This document shows, piece after piece, positions 1 to 8,313 of a stretch of DNA of 64,000 nt. The notes under the pieces are model-generated. The model made no database searches, was not told where the DNA came from, and saw only the letters and a program-made list of their open reading frames with translations. Position numbers and translations under genes: made by a program. The stretch is from Azospirillum sp. OGB3 (GTDB lineage: Bacteria; Pseudomonadota; Alphaproteobacteria; Azospirillales; Azospirillaceae). The DNA is taken from assembly GCF_014192915.1 (NCBI RefSeq), contig NZ_JACHYN010000008.1:215058-279057 (forward strand). Direction: 5' to 3'. How positions within the stretch are numbered: the stretch's first letter is position 1; every line of letters begins with the position of its first letter.

Positions 1-453
1 ATAGCCGAGCATGTCCGGGTCGGGACGCTGCAAATGCCGCAGGGTCAGGCTGCGCCAGATCCGCAGGCTGCGCTCATCCAGCGCGCACCGCCCCGTGCTG
101 AAGGGCAGGGTGCCGAAGGGGGTTGCCGGTGGCGGCGGCGAGGGCGTGCGGCGGGATGGTTCCGGCGGCGGAATCTCCAGCCCGTCCGGCAGGTCGCGGG
201 ACACGAAGCTGCCCGCCCCGACGCGCCCCTCGATGAAGCCCTCGGCCAGAAGCTGCTCATAGGCGGCGACCACCGTGTTGCGGGCGACGCCGAGCCGTTC
301 GGCAAGGGCGCGCGTCGGCGGCAGCTTCCCTCCGGGCGGCAGGGAGCCGGACAGGATGGCGCGGCGCAGCGCGCCGTAGACCTGCCGCAGCAGCGGCTCC
401 CCACCCGTCCGGTCGATGGGGAGGAGCATCAGGTCGGAGAGATCGGCGGGCAT
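1..453 (-). CDS. MocR/PdxR-type GntR-family regulator, N-terminal part (cut by window edge)
   Basis: The reverse-strand frame from the ATG at 453 stays open to base 1, so only about 150 N-terminal residues are visible. They read as a GntR winged helix: GEPLLRQVYGALRRAILSG, then PPTRALAERLGVARNTVVAAYEQL, then a proline-rich linker (SRRTPSPPPATPFG). The last part, from about residue 125 (DERSLRIWRSL), looks like the start of the aminotransferase-like domain of MocR/PdxR proteins. Family members are PLP-dependent regulators that usually act on a divergent neighbour. Here the neighbour is an FMN-binding PNPOx-like gene 100 bp away, with an inverted repeat between them. The aminotransferase fold itself lies outside the window, so the subfamily is inferred from the helix-turn-helix, the linker and the context. 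Confidence 0.85.
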   Translation of the reverse strand, partial: MPADLSDLMLLPIDRTGGEPLLRQVYGALRRAILSGSLPPGGKLPPTRALAERLGVARNTVVAAYEQLLAEGFIEGRVGAGSFVSRDLPDGLEIPPPEPSRRTPSPPPPATPFGTLPFSTGRCALDERSLRIWRSLTLRHLQRPDPDMLGY

Positions 454-456
454 CGG

Positions 457-503
457 ATTGGTCCAGTCGACAAGGTCGGAATTGGCTCTCACGCCGGACC
501 AAT
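457..503. promoter_or_regulatory. Inverted/direct repeat in the MocR divergent promoter
   Basis: ATTGGTCC at 457-464 and its exact inverse GGACCAAT at 496-503 enclose a degenerate direct copy, ATTGGCTC, at 481-488. The array lies immediately upstream of the regulator start (453) and 50 bp before the divergent gene (554). MocR-type regulators commonly bind direct plus inverted half-sites in such intergenic regions, so this is the likely operator. No footprint evidence is possible here. Confidence 0.5.
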
Positions 504-553
504 GGCTAGGCTCTAATGGCGTCGTTGTCCACCGCCGCGAAGTGAGTTCCGCG

Positions 554-1279
554 ATGTCCGAGGCCGTTCCGTCCGACAGCTATCCCGTCACCGACCGCAA
601 CCGGGTCAAACGCCTGCACGAGCGGGGGCGCTACGATCGGGACTCCGTCCACGCCATCCTCGACGGGGCGATGATCGCGCACATCGCCTACGTGATCGAC
701 GGGCAGCCCTACTGCACCCCCACCGCCTTCTGGCGGGAGGGGGAGCATCTCTACTGGCACGGTTCCTCGGCCAGCCGGATGCTGCGGGCGCAACGCGACG
801 GCCTGCCGGTCTGCCTGACCGTGACGCATCTCGACAGCCTCGTGCTGGCCCGCAGCGGGTTCAACCATTCGGCGGATTACCGGTCCGCCATGTGCTTCGG
901 CACCGCGCGCATCGTCGAGGAGCCGGAGGCCAAGGCCCGCGCGCTCGACGCCATGGTCGACCGCTTCTATCCGGGACGCAGCGCCGAATTGCGGGCCGGC
1001 ACGGCGCAGGAGATCAAGGCGACCATGGTCGTCGGCATGGCGATCGAGGAGGCGAGCGCCAAGGTGCGGAGCAAGGGCCTGTCCGACGAGGGAGAGGACA
1101 TGGACCTGCCCATCTACACCGCCCGCTACCCGGTGGCTCAGGTGATCGGCGCCGCCGAGCTTTGCCCGCGGCTTCCCGCCGACACACCGGTCCCGCCGGG
1201 GCAGGCGGGCTTTACCGCCGGCCGCCGGCTGGACGAGCTGATGCTGGAAAACCACCGCATCCGGTTCGGCGGGGAGTAA
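554..1279 (+). CDS. Pyridoxamine 5'-phosphate oxidase-like flavin-binding protein
   Basis: The product is 241 aa from the ATG at 554 (MSEAVPSDSYPVTDRNRVKR). An upstream in-frame start would run back through the MocR promoter, so 554 is preferred. The N-terminal half matches the FMN-binding split-barrel family related to pyridoxamine phosphate oxidase and nitroimidazole reductase (NimA): a basic RVKRLHERGRYD segment, AHIAYVIDGQPYCTPTAFWREG, YWHGSSASRMLRA and SVLAR-like FNHSADYRSAMCFGTARIVEE. Family members bind FMN or F420 and reduce or sequester small molecules. The substrate cannot be read from sequence. The divergent pairing with a MocR regulator is common for this family and suggests a link to vitamin B6 or amine metabolism. 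Confidence 0.8.
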   Translation: MSEAVPSDSYPVTDRNRVKRLHERGRYDRDSVHAILDGAMIAHIAYVIDGQPYCTPTAFWREGEHLYWHGSSASRMLRAQRDGLPVCLTVTHLDSLVLARSGFNHSADYRSAMCFGTARIVEEPEAKARALDAMVDRFYPGRSAELRAGTAQEIKATMVVGMAIEEASAKVRSKGLSDEGEDMDLPIYTARYPVAQVIGAAELCPRLPADTPVPPGQAGFTAGRRLDELMLENHRIRFGGE

Positions 1280-1303
1280 CGCGCCCCTTCTCCGCGTCCG
1301 GGG

Positions 1304-1771
1304 TCACCGCGTCCGGCGCCACTCGCCGTCGATGGTGTAGGGCGCCGAGCGGCGGCGGCCATAGGACGGGCCGCCGTGCGACGAATGGCCGTCCAGATGC
1401 TCGGCCAGGATCGCCATGTTCTTGCGGTTGGCCTTCCAAAACACGTCGGCGATGTTGCCGGCCACTGGGACGGCGCTGATCAGGCTGTCCATCGCGACGT
1501 TGCCCACCATGCGCAGCAGCTTACCGCGCGGCACGCCGAGCCTCCAGGCCTCGCGGATAAGATAGCCGGACACCGCGGTGGTGGCGAGGTTGCCGAAGCC
1601 GGGCACCAGACCCAACACCGCGTCGGCGCCGAAGGTGATGTTGGTCCCCGGCACGCGGATGGCGCTGTCCATCGTTCGTGCCAGCCATTCAAGCCGCTGG
1701 CGCGCGGCAAAATGCGCCGTCTCGCCGTGGGCGGAACCGTAACGGAAGGAAGAAAAAGAGGTAGCGGTCAT
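1304..1771 (-). CDS. DUF4112 domain protein
   Basis: 155 aa from an ATG preceded by GGAGG seven bases upstream on the reverse strand. The core reads LARTMDSAIRVPGTNITFGADAVLGLVPGFGNLATTAVSGYL, then MVGNVAMDSLISAVPVAGNIADVFWKANRKN, which is the signature of DUF4112 proteins. They have a conserved amphipathic or membrane-associated core with a GLxPGxGD-like loop and a second PVxGxxxDxxxKxNxRN loop. The function of the family is unknown. The gene is convergent with the flavin-binding gene at 554 and stands alone. Confidence 0.85.
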   Translation of the reverse strand: MTATSFSSFRYGSAHGETAHFAARQRLEWLARTMDSAIRVPGTNITFGADAVLGLVPGFGNLATTAVSGYLIREAWRLGVPRGKLLRMVGNVAMDSLISAVPVAGNIADVFWKANRKNMAILAEHLDGHSSHGGPSYGRRRSAPYTIDGEWRRTR

Positions 1772-1968
1772 ACGGACCCTCCAGAAGGGGACGGTTGCGC
1801 CGTCCGCTCAAGTGAAGGGCTCCGACATCGCGGTCCGTACCAAGTGGACCGCCAGAGGGGCCCGGAGCCAGTCCCGCACAGATGGCCCGGTCATCCCGCC
1901 CGCGCAAGACCCGCCCGGTATATTTTCGTATGAGTACGGTGAGTTCATCCCCGGTTTCTGAAAAACGA

Positions 1969-2529
1969 TCACAGAAGCATCAGAAAAGCCGGCAGGCCGC
2001 CAAGAACCGCTCCCTGGGAGCCGCCCCACAGAACGTCGCCCTGCTCCACCGACCGGCGCAGAGCCGGGTTGGTGCCGCGCAGCTGGCACAAGGCGAAGAT
2101 GGCGGCGTTCAGCGGGCCGGCCAGGGCGAACCACAGGATCCAGGACGGCATGCCGCCGAGCCACACGGCGGGGGCAAGCATCAGGGCGGTGCGCCCGGTC
2201 CAGGACAGGCCGCGGAACAGCAGCGCCTCCCATGACCAGACCCCGCGTGGGCCGACCGGGCCGAAGGGCAGGAGATGCTGTCCGACGAGCGTCGCTCCGG
2301 CGGTGGCGACGCCGACGACCAGCGCCTGATTGGTCGGCATGGCCAGCGACCACAGGGCGGTGCTCAGCAGAGTCGCCGGGACGCTCCACAGCAGCAGGCG
2401 GGACAGGGCTCCCGTCTGGCGGCTGAGCGCGCTGAGAAAGAAACTGCCGAGGAGGGAACAGGTGACGGTGAGCAGGACCGCGGCGAACAGCAGATAGTCG
2501 ATGACGAACTGTTCCGTCAGCATCACCAT
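1969..2529 (-). CDS. Polytopic membrane protein of unknown function
   Basis: 186 aa if started at the ATG at 2529, which has a good Shine-Dalgarno sequence (GGGGGAG) nine bases upstream; a longer start at 2571 is possible but has no ribosome site. The sequence is strongly hydrophobic with five or six likely membrane spans (for example FVIDYLLFAAVLLTVTCSLL, LLLWSVPATLLSTALWSLA, ALVVGVATAGATLVG, ILWFALAGPLNAAIFALCQL). There are no charged catalytic motifs that I recognise and I cannot name a family. It is flanked by about 200 bp without genes downstream and faces the tail of the LysR gene upstream. Confidence 0.65.
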   Translation of the reverse strand: MVMLTEQFVIDYLLFAAVLLTVTCSLLGSFFLSALSRQTGALSRLLLWSVPATLLSTALWSLAMPTNQALVVGVATAGATLVGQHLLPFGPVGPRGVWSWEALLFRGLSWTGRTALMLAPAVWLGGMPSWILWFALAGPLNAAIFALCQLRGTNPALRRSVEQGDVLWGGSQGAVLGGLPAFLMLL

Positions 2530-2637
2530 AGCCGTGCTCCCCCACCGGTTCTTTGTTCGTATTCCCCTCAATTACGGTGGGGCGCGACCGGCTCGGCGTC
2601 AATGGAAATCACCCTGATTTTTGCAGGGCTCGCCTTC

Positions 2638-3552
2638 TCATTCCGTCCGTCTCAGCAGATCGAGAAACCGCTCCAGCACCAGATTGGCCTGCGCGCCTTT
2701 CCTGGTGACCGCTTGGAATTCCTGGGCGTAGTGGAAGCGTTCCGGCAGCAGGGCGCGCATCGCCCCGCGTTCGACCCACTGCCGCGCGTAATGGGTGGGC
2801 AGGAAGCCGACGTAGCAGCCGGTCAGGATGAGGAAGGCCACGCCCTCGCGGTCGGTCGCGGTGGCGGTGGTTGTCAGCGCCCGCTGCACCCCCGCCGCCT
2901 CCGGCACCTGCTGCGCCTCGGTCGGTGCGACGGCGTCGGCGGCCTCCACCGCGGCGTCGGGCACCGTCTCAGCATCGAACAGCGGGTGGCCGCGCCCGCA
3001 ATAGAGGCGCGACTCCTCCTGATACAGGGGGTAGCGGTCCAGGCCGGGCAGGGCGCGCCGCGCCGGGACCACGCCGACCTGCAGCCGTCCGTCGAGCACG
3101 CCGCGCTCGATCTCGTTGGGCGGGATCATGCGGATGTTCACCCGCACCTCCGGCCCCTGTTGCTTGAGACCGCGCAGGGCATTGGTCACCCGCATCTTCG
3201 GCATGGTGACGAGGTTGTCGGTGATGCCGATGTTCAATTCCCCGCGCAGCCGCCCATGCGCGGCGTTGATCTCGCTGCGGAAGCTCTCCAGACCGGCGAA
3301 CAGGCGCAGCGCCGCCTCGTAGGCCATGCGCCCCTCGTCGGTGAGCAGGAAACCCGCCCGCCCGCGCCGGCACAGGCGCAGCCCCAGCCGCCGCTCCAGA
3401 TCGGCCATGTGCAGGCTGATGGCGGCGCGGCTGATGTTCAGTTCCACCTCCGCCGCGGAAAAGCCGCCGCACTCCACCACCGTCGTGAAGACGCGCAGCA
3501 GGCGCAGGTCGGCGTCGTTGAGGCCACTCAGGGGGCGGGCGGGCTTGGTCAT
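2638..3552 (-). CDS. LysR-family transcriptional regulator
   Basis: 304 aa from the ATG at 3552 (MTKPARPLSGLNDADLRLLR). The N-terminal winged helix is typical of LysR: VFTTVVECGGFSAAEVELNISRAAISLHMADLERRLGLRLCRRG, followed by TDEGRMAYEAALRLF. The remainder is a periplasmic-binding-fold effector domain (LNIGITDN, GVVPARRALPGL, GRGHPLFD). It is divergent, with 125 bp between starts, from the omega-aminotransferase/semialdehyde dehydrogenase pair, so it probably activates that operon. In Pseudomonas aeruginosa a LysR-type regulator (BauR) controls the comparable beta-alanine operon bauABCD. That functional parallel is inference from context, not from sequence identity. Confidence 0.88.
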   Translation of the reverse strand: MTKPARPLSGLNDADLRLLRVFTTVVECGGFSAAEVELNISRAAISLHMADLERRLGLRLCRRGRAGFLLTDEGRMAYEAALRLFAGLESFRSEINAAHGRLRGELNIGITDNLVTMPKMRVTNALRGLKQQGPEVRVNIRMIPPNEIERGVLDGRLQVGVVPARRALPGLDRYPLYQEESRLYCGRGHPLFDAETVPDAAVEAADAVAPTEAQQVPEAAGVQRALTTTATATDREGVAFLILTGCYVGFLPTHYARQWVERGAMRALLPERFHYAQEFQAVTRKGAQANLVLERFLDLLRRTE

Positions 3553-3677
3553 TGATAGGTAAGCGGATGCTTGTGTAAGGTTTGAATGGTTTGGATTTAA
3601 CCGCAACCAAGCTTCCGCGCACACTGTTTTCCGGCGTGGCCCGTCACGCCCACCCGAACCAGCAGGAGTGCCGCCCG

Positions 3678-5039
3678 ATGCCGCCGTTGGACGAGAGCCA
3701 GAAAGCCGGAACCGCCCCGACCGCCGGGCTGACGCGCGCGGAGCTGGACGCCCACTGGATGCCCTTCACGGCGAACCGCGAGTTCAAGGCGAACCCGCGC
3801 CTGATCGCCCGCGCCGAAGGCGCCTGGTACTGGGACGCCGAAGGGCGGAAAATCTACGACAGCCTGTCCGGCCTGTGGTGCTGCGGCGCCGGGCACGGCC
3901 GCCGCGAGATCAGCGAGGCGGTGGCCCGCCAGATTGGGGAGCTGGACTACAGCCCGGCCTTCCAGTTCGGCCACCCGGCGGCCTTCAAGCTGGCGCACAA
4001 GCTGGCCTCGATGACGCCGGCCGGGCTGGACCATGTGTTCTTCGTCAATTCCGGGTCGGAGGCGACCGATACGTCGCTGAAGATGGCGCGGGCCTATTGG
4101 CGGCTGAAGGGCCAGCCGACCAAGACCAAGCTGATCGGCCGGTCCAAGGGCTATCACGGCGTCAATTTCGGCGGCATCAGCCTGGGCGGCATCGGCGGCA
4201 ACCGCAAGCTCTTCGGCTCGGGCGTCGAGGCCGACCATCTGCCGCACACGCTGCTGCCCCAGAACGCCTTCACCAAGGGTCTGCCGGAGCAGGGCGCCGC
4301 ATTGGCCGACGCGCTGGAGGAGCTGGTCGCTCTGCACGACGCCTCCAACATCGCCGCGGTGATCGTGGAGCCGCTGGCTGGATCGGCGGGCGTGCTGCCG
4401 CCGCCCAAGGGCTACCTGCAGCGGCTCCGTGCACTGTGCGACAAGCACGACATCCTGCTGATCTTCGACGAGGTCATCACCGGCTTCGGCCGCATGGGCG
4501 CGGCCTTTGGCGCCGACGCCTTCGGCGTGGTCCCCGACATCATGAACGTCGCCAAGGGCCTGACCAACGGCGCGGTGCCGATGGGCGCGGTTGTTGCCAG
4601 CCATGAGATCTACCAGACCTTCATGGACAACGGCGGCGCCAACTACATGGTCGAGTTCCCGCACGGCTACACCTATTCAGCCCATCCCGTGGCCTGCGCC
4701 GCCGGACTCGCCGCGCTGGAGCTGTTCGAGCGGGACCGGCTGGCCGAGAAGGCGGCGGCGCTCGCCCCGCATTTCGAGACGGTGCTGCACGGGTTGAAGG
4801 GGCTGAAACACGTCACCGACATCCGCAACTACGGGCTTGCCGGCGCGGTGCAGATCGCGGCCCTGCCGGGCGAGCCGGCCCGCCGCCCCTACGAGATCGC
4901 CATGCATTGCTGGAAGGCGGGCTTCTACGTCCGCTTCGGCGGCGACACGCTGCAGTTCGGCCCGCATTTCATCAGCGAGCGCGAGGACCTCGACCGGCTG
5001 ATGAACGCCGTTTCCGACGCCATCCAGGCGACCGCTTGA
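3678..5039 (+). CDS. Omega-amino acid:pyruvate aminotransferase (class III)
   Basis: 453 aa, PLP-dependent fold type I. The start at 3678 follows AGGAG with nine-base spacing. Class III features are visible: LWCCGAGHGRREISEAVARQ, FFVNSGSEATDTSLKMARAY, GYHGVNFGGISLGG, the aspartate in LLIFDEVITGFGRMG, and the Schiff-base lysine Lys293 in NVAKGLTNGAVPMGAV. The enzyme moves the amino group of beta-alanine or a similar omega-amine or amino acid to pyruvate, giving malonate semialdehyde and alanine. The gene directly downstream encodes a CoA-acylating semialdehyde dehydrogenase, which fits a BauA/BauC-like pathway to acetyl-CoA. Taurine, putrescine or other amines remain possible substrates. Confidence 0.9.
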   Translation: MPPLDESQKAGTAPTAGLTRAELDAHWMPFTANREFKANPRLIARAEGAWYWDAEGRKIYDSLSGLWCCGAGHGRREISEAVARQIGELDYSPAFQFGHPAAFKLAHKLASMTPAGLDHVFFVNSGSEATDTSLKMARAYWRLKGQPTKTKLIGRSKGYHGVNFGGISLGGIGGNRKLFGSGVEADHLPHTLLPQNAFTKGLPEQGAALADALEELVALHDASNIAAVIVEPLAGSAGVLPPPKGYLQRLRALCDKHDILLIFDEVITGFGRMGAAFGADAFGVVPDIMNVAKGLTNGAVPMGAVVASHEIYQTFMDNGGANYMVEFPHGYTYSAHPVACAAGLAALELFERDRLAEKAAALAPHFETVLHGLKGLKHVTDIRNYGLAGAVQIAALPGEPARRPYEIAMHCWKAGFYVRFGGDTLQFGPHFISEREDLDRLMNAVSDAIQATA

Positions 5040-5055
5040 GGAGGATGGGAAAGCA

Positions 5056-6555
5056 ATGACCCTCGTTCCGCACCTCATCGGTGGCGTGGCCGACGCCCCC
5101 GCCGACAGCCGCACCGCCGACATCATGAATCCGGCGACGGGCGAAACCGTGGGCCGCGTCCCGCTCGCCAGCCGCGCCACCATGGAATCGGCCATCGCCG
5201 CGGCTGAGGCCGCCTTCCCGGCGTGGCGGGCGACGCCGCCGGGCAAGCGGGCGCGGGTGATGTTCCGCTTCCGCCAACTGCTGGAGGACAACGCCGACCG
5301 CATCTGTGCGGCGATCACGCGGGAGCACGGCAAGACTCTGGAGGACGCCCGCGGCGAGTTGACCCGCGGCATCGAGAATGTCGAATACGCCTGTGGCATC
5401 GCCGACCTGCTGAAGGGCGAGCATTCCAAGAATGTCGGGCCGGGCATCGACAGCTGGTCGGAGTTCCAGCCGCTGGGCGTCGTGGCGGGCATCACCCCTT
5501 TCAACTTCCCGGCCATGGTCCCGCTGTGGATGTTCCCGGTCGCCGTGGCCTGCGGCAACAGCTTCATCCTGAAGCCGTCGGAGCGCGACCCCAGCGCCTC
5601 CCTGCTCGTCGCGCAGTTTGCGCAGGAAGCCGGTCTGCCGCCGGGCGTGCTGAACGTCGTCCACGGCGATAAGGAGGCGGTGGACACGCTGCTGACCGAC
5701 CCGCGCGTCCAGGCGGTCAGCTTCGTCGGCTCCACACCCGTCGCCGAGCATGTCTACGCCACTGGCACCGCCCACGGGAAACGGGTGCAGGCGCTGGGCG
5801 GAGCCAAAAACCACGCCATCGTCATGCCCGACGCCGACCTCGACAACGCGGTCAGCGCCATCATGGGGGCGGCCTACGGCTCCTGCGGGGAGCGCTGCAT
5901 GGCAATCTCCGTGGTCGTCGCGGTGGGCGACGCGACCGCCGACCGCGTGGTGGCGATGCTGGCGGAGCAGGTGCGCGGCCTGAAGGTCGGGGCGGGGACC
6001 GGCAGCGGTTGCGACATGGGTCCCCTGGTCACCCGCGCCCATTTCGAGAAGGTAAAGGGCTTTGTCGACCAGGGCGTCGCCGAAGGGGCGGAACTGGTGG
6101 TTGACGGCCGCGGGCTGGTGGTGCCGGGGCATGAGGGCGGCTTTTTCCTCGGCGGCTGCCTGTTCGACCGGGTGACACCGGACATGAGTGTCTACCGGGA
6201 GGAAATCTTCGGCCCGGTCCTCTGCGTCGTTCGCGTGAAAACGATGCAGGAGGGCATGGACCTGATCGACGCCCACGAGTACGGCAACGGCACCTGCCTG
6301 TTCACCCGAGACGGCGAGGCCGCGCGCTACTTCACCGACGTGATCAAGGTCGGCATGGTCGGCGTCAATGTGCCGCTGCCGGTGCCGGTGTCCTACCACA
6401 GCTTCGGCGGCTGGAAGCGGTCGCTGTTCGGCGATCTGGCGGCCTACGGGCCGGACGGCGTGCGCTTCTACACCCGGCGCAAGACGATCACCCAGCGCTG
6501 GCCGGCCGGCGGCGTGCGCGAGGGCGCGCAGTTCTCCTTCCCGTCGATGAAGTGA
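5056..6555 (+). CDS. mmsA: CoA-acylating (methyl)malonate-semialdehyde dehydrogenase
   Basis: 499 aa, 16 bp downstream of the aminotransferase with a GAGGA-type ribosome site, so the two genes form an operon. It is an aldehyde dehydrogenase of the MmsA/IolA group: GVVAGITPFNFPAMVPLWMFP, ILKPSERDPSA, FVGSTPVAEHVY, LGGAKNHAIVMPDAD, and the catalytic thiol Cys281 in GSCGERCMA. The GAKNH segment replaces the usual general-base ELGGK, as is characteristic of this CoA-dependent group. It converts malonate semialdehyde to acetyl-CoA or methylmalonate semialdehyde to propionyl-CoA. It may therefore serve both the neighbouring amine pathway and the valine genes at 38.8-40.8 kb, because no other mmsA is seen in the window. 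Confidence 0.92.
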   Translation: MTLVPHLIGGVADAPADSRTADIMNPATGETVGRVPLASRATMESAIAAAEAAFPAWRATPPGKRARVMFRFRQLLEDNADRICAAITREHGKTLEDARGELTRGIENVEYACGIADLLKGEHSKNVGPGIDSWSEFQPLGVVAGITPFNFPAMVPLWMFPVAVACGNSFILKPSERDPSASLLVAQFAQEAGLPPGVLNVVHGDKEAVDTLLTDPRVQAVSFVGSTPVAEHVYATGTAHGKRVQALGGAKNHAIVMPDADLDNAVSAIMGAAYGSCGERCMAISVVVAVGDATADRVVAMLAEQVRGLKVGAGTGSGCDMGPLVTRAHFEKVKGFVDQGVAEGAELVVDGRGLVVPGHEGGFFLGGCLFDRVTPDMSVYREEIFGPVLCVVRVKTMQEGMDLIDAHEYGNGTCLFTRDGEAARYFTDVIKVGMVGVNVPLPVPVSYHSFGGWKRSLFGDLAAYGPDGVRFYTRRKTITQRWPAGGVREGAQFSFPSMK

Positions 6556-6568
6556 AGGACGCGTGTTT

Positions 6569-6753
6569 CCCCTCTCCCCTCTGGGGAGAGGGTTAGGGTG
6601 AGGGGGTTGCGCTTGTGCCGAACGCTCCGCCATGCGCAACCCCCTCACCGGCTCTCAGCGGATGCCCATAGGCATCCGCCTGACGCCGTCAGCGCTGGCC
6701 TTCCGCCAGCGCGAGAGGCCCTTCGGGCCACCCTCTCCCCGGAGGGGAGAGGG
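6569..6753. repeat. Intergenic palindromic repeat, family A, copy 1 (with nested insert)
   Basis: Outer hairpin CCCTCTCCCCTCTGGGGAGA at the left and CTCTCCCCGGAGGGGAGAG at the right, with a GGGTTAGGGTGAGGGGGTTGCGC module and its inverse GCGCAACCCCCTCACC in between. The same element recurs at 53039-53154. This copy is about 66 bp longer: between the CACCGG and GGGCCACCC segments it carries two further small hairpins, one with GCGGATGCC/GGCATCCGC arms. It separates mmsA from a convergent GntR gene and probably acts as a bidirectional terminator. Confidence 0.8.
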
Positions 6754-6762
6754 CTGAAGAGG

Positions 6763-7521
6763 CTACATCAGCGGCAGACCGTCCTTGAACGCGGCCTTCA
6801 CGTCGGCGCCGCGCACCTCGGCCAGCCGCAGCCAGTCGAGGAAATCGCCGTGCCGCTCGACATGGGCGGCCAGACCCAGCGTGTGCTCGCGCGCCAGACG
6901 CTCCGCCAATTCGCCGTCACGCCGTTCCAGCGCCCGGATGATGTCGCGGTGCTCGTGCATCGACTGTTCGGCCCGGTTGTCCTGCCGGATCGACAGCTTG
7001 CGGATGGCCCGCATGTGGATGAACAGGTTGTCGGTCAGCGTCTCCAGGATGCGCGCCCGGCTGAGCCGGATGATCGCCTTGTGGAACTCGATGTTGGCGT
7101 CGGAATACTCCTGGATGTTGTCGGACGGGGCCTGCTCCTCGAAGCTGCGGAAGATGTCCCACAGCGTGCTGATGTCCTCGGCGGTGGCGCGTTCGGCGGC
7201 GAGGCGGGTCGCCATGCTTTCCAGTGCCGCCCAGGCGATGATCATCTCGATGATCTCGGTCTTGGTCTTGCGGACGATGTAGATCCCCCGCCGCGGCTCC
7301 AGCCGCACCAGACCCTCCTGCTCCAGCAGGGTCAGGGCTTCGCGGATCGGCGTGCGGCTGACGCCCAGCAGGCCGCTGAGCTGGCGCTCGTCCAGCCGGA
7401 CGTCGCCGGGGTGGTCGTAGATGTCCATCTGGATGATGGCCTGCTTCAGCCGTCGGTAAACCTGGTTGCGGAAGGTGGCTCCGGAATCCAGCGGCTGGAC
7501 GGTCAATTCGGGTGGCGGCAT
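6763..7521 (-). CDS. GntR-family regulator, FadR/FCD subfamily
   Basis: 252 aa with AAGGAG upstream of the ATG at 7521. The winged helix is at residues 17-80 (FRNQVYRRLKQAIIQ, DERQLSGLLGVSRTPIREALTLLEQEGLV, RRGIYIV). An all-helical FCD ligand domain follows, with the metal/ligand residues expected for it (SDANIEFHKAII, the later HEHRDIIRALERRD, and a C-terminal REHTLG). FCD regulators respond to small organic acids. The gene lies 36 bp downstream of the CBS/BON gene on the same strand, so the two are probably co-transcribed from a promoter near 8300 that carries a GTATAC-core site. Autoregulation is therefore likely. The effector is unknown. Confidence 0.88.
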   Translation of the reverse strand: MPPPELTVQPLDSGATFRNQVYRRLKQAIIQMDIYDHPGDVRLDERQLSGLLGVSRTPIREALTLLEQEGLVRLEPRRGIYIVRKTKTEIIEMIIAWAALESMATRLAAERATAEDISTLWDIFRSFEEQAPSDNIQEYSDANIEFHKAIIRLSRARILETLTDNLFIHMRAIRKLSIRQDNRAEQSMHEHRDIIRALERRDGELAERLAREHTLGLAAHVERHGDFLDWLRLAEVRGADVKAAFKDGLPLM

Positions 7522-7557
7522 CGGGCTGCTCCTTCGATGGGGCGGACGGCCGGGAAA

Positions 7558-8244
7558 TCACCCGACGAAGCGGTTCCGGTTGAGATGCTCCTCCACGCGC
7601 TTCACACCGCTGATGCCGCTCGCCGCGGTGTGCAGGGCGCGGCGCTGCTCCTCGCTGTCGACCATGCCCCAGAGCTGCACGACCCCGTCGTTGACGACGA
7701 TGTTGATCCGATCGAGGTCCACCCAGGACTGTCCGTCCAACGCCTCCAGCAGCGCGGCGCGGATCGCCTCGTCGCCGGACGCGCCGAAGCCGGTCCCGCC
7801 GCGCCGGTTGCGAAGCAGCCCGTGCAGCAGGTTGGCCCGGCTGATGATTCCGACCGGACGCCCGTCGACCAGGACGGGGGCGCGTTTGATCCGCTTGTCC
7901 TCCATCAGGTCGGCGATCTCGGCGATCTCCGTGTCGGGCGCGACGGCCTGGACCGGGCGCGACATGACGTCGCGCGCGCGGCGTCCATGGGTCTTCAGGA
8001 AGTCGGCGGCCTGCACGTTGCGGCCCACCAGCATCTCCAGCCAGCGGGCGCGCGGACGGTCGGTTCCCGTCTCCACCCGGCGCAGAAGGTCCCCCTCGCT
8101 GATGATGCCGACCGCGCGGCCGTCCTGGTCCACCACCGGCAAGCCGCTGATCCGATGGGTCAAAAGCAGTTCCGCGATGTCCGGCACGGGGGTGTCCAGC
8201 GACACCGTGATGACCGGCGATGTCATGACATCCTTCGCTTGCAT
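7558..8244 (-). CDS. CBS-pair protein with C-terminal BON domain
   Basis: 228 aa. Two CBS motifs occupy roughly residues 1-60 (AKDVMTSPVITVSLDTPVPDIAEL, ISGLPVVDQDGRAVGIISEGDLL) and 88-145 (ARDVMSRPVQAVAPDTE, IKRAPVLVDGRPVGIISRANLL). A BON domain follows at about 155-225 (ALLEALDGQSWVDLDRINIVV, GVVQLWGMVDSEEQRRALHTA, GVKRVEEHLN). CBS pairs sense adenosine nucleotides, and BON domains are associated with phospholipid or membrane interaction, so the protein may couple energy status to the envelope. The ribosome site GGGAGGAAC supports the start at 8244. It is the first gene of a likely operon with the GntR gene. Confidence 0.9.
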   Translation of the reverse strand: MQAKDVMTSPVITVSLDTPVPDIAELLLTHRISGLPVVDQDGRAVGIISEGDLLRRVETGTDRPRARWLEMLVGRNVQAADFLKTHGRRARDVMSRPVQAVAPDTEIAEIADLMEDKRIKRAPVLVDGRPVGIISRANLLHGLLRNRRGGTGFGASGDEAIRAALLEALDGQSWVDLDRINIVVNDGVVQLWGMVDSEEQRRALHTAASGISGVKRVEEHLNRNRFVG

Positions 8245-8303
8245 CTCGACGTTCCTCCCTGAACTGGCGGTGCGGAGCCTGTGTCCGGCTCCTGCTGCGT
8301 ATC

Positions 8304-8313
8304 TGGTATACGA
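8304..8313. promoter_or_regulatory. Candidate GntR (FCD) operator, GTATAC core
   Basis: TGGTATACGA fits the T-n-GT-n-n-AC-n-A consensus of FadR-type GntR operators. It lies 60 bp upstream of the CBS/BON gene that probably shares a transcript with the FCD-GntR regulator. A GTATAC core is also present at the other GntR locus of this window (37899 and 38662). This is an assignment by position and consensus only. Confidence 0.4.

Noticed and set aside
1829..1855. GCGGTCC-N9-GGACCGC inverted repeat resembling the 42.6-kb operator
   Set aside because: The half-site GGTCC matches only partly, and the spacing is 9 rather than 3. It is more likely a chance hairpin downstream of the gene at 1969.
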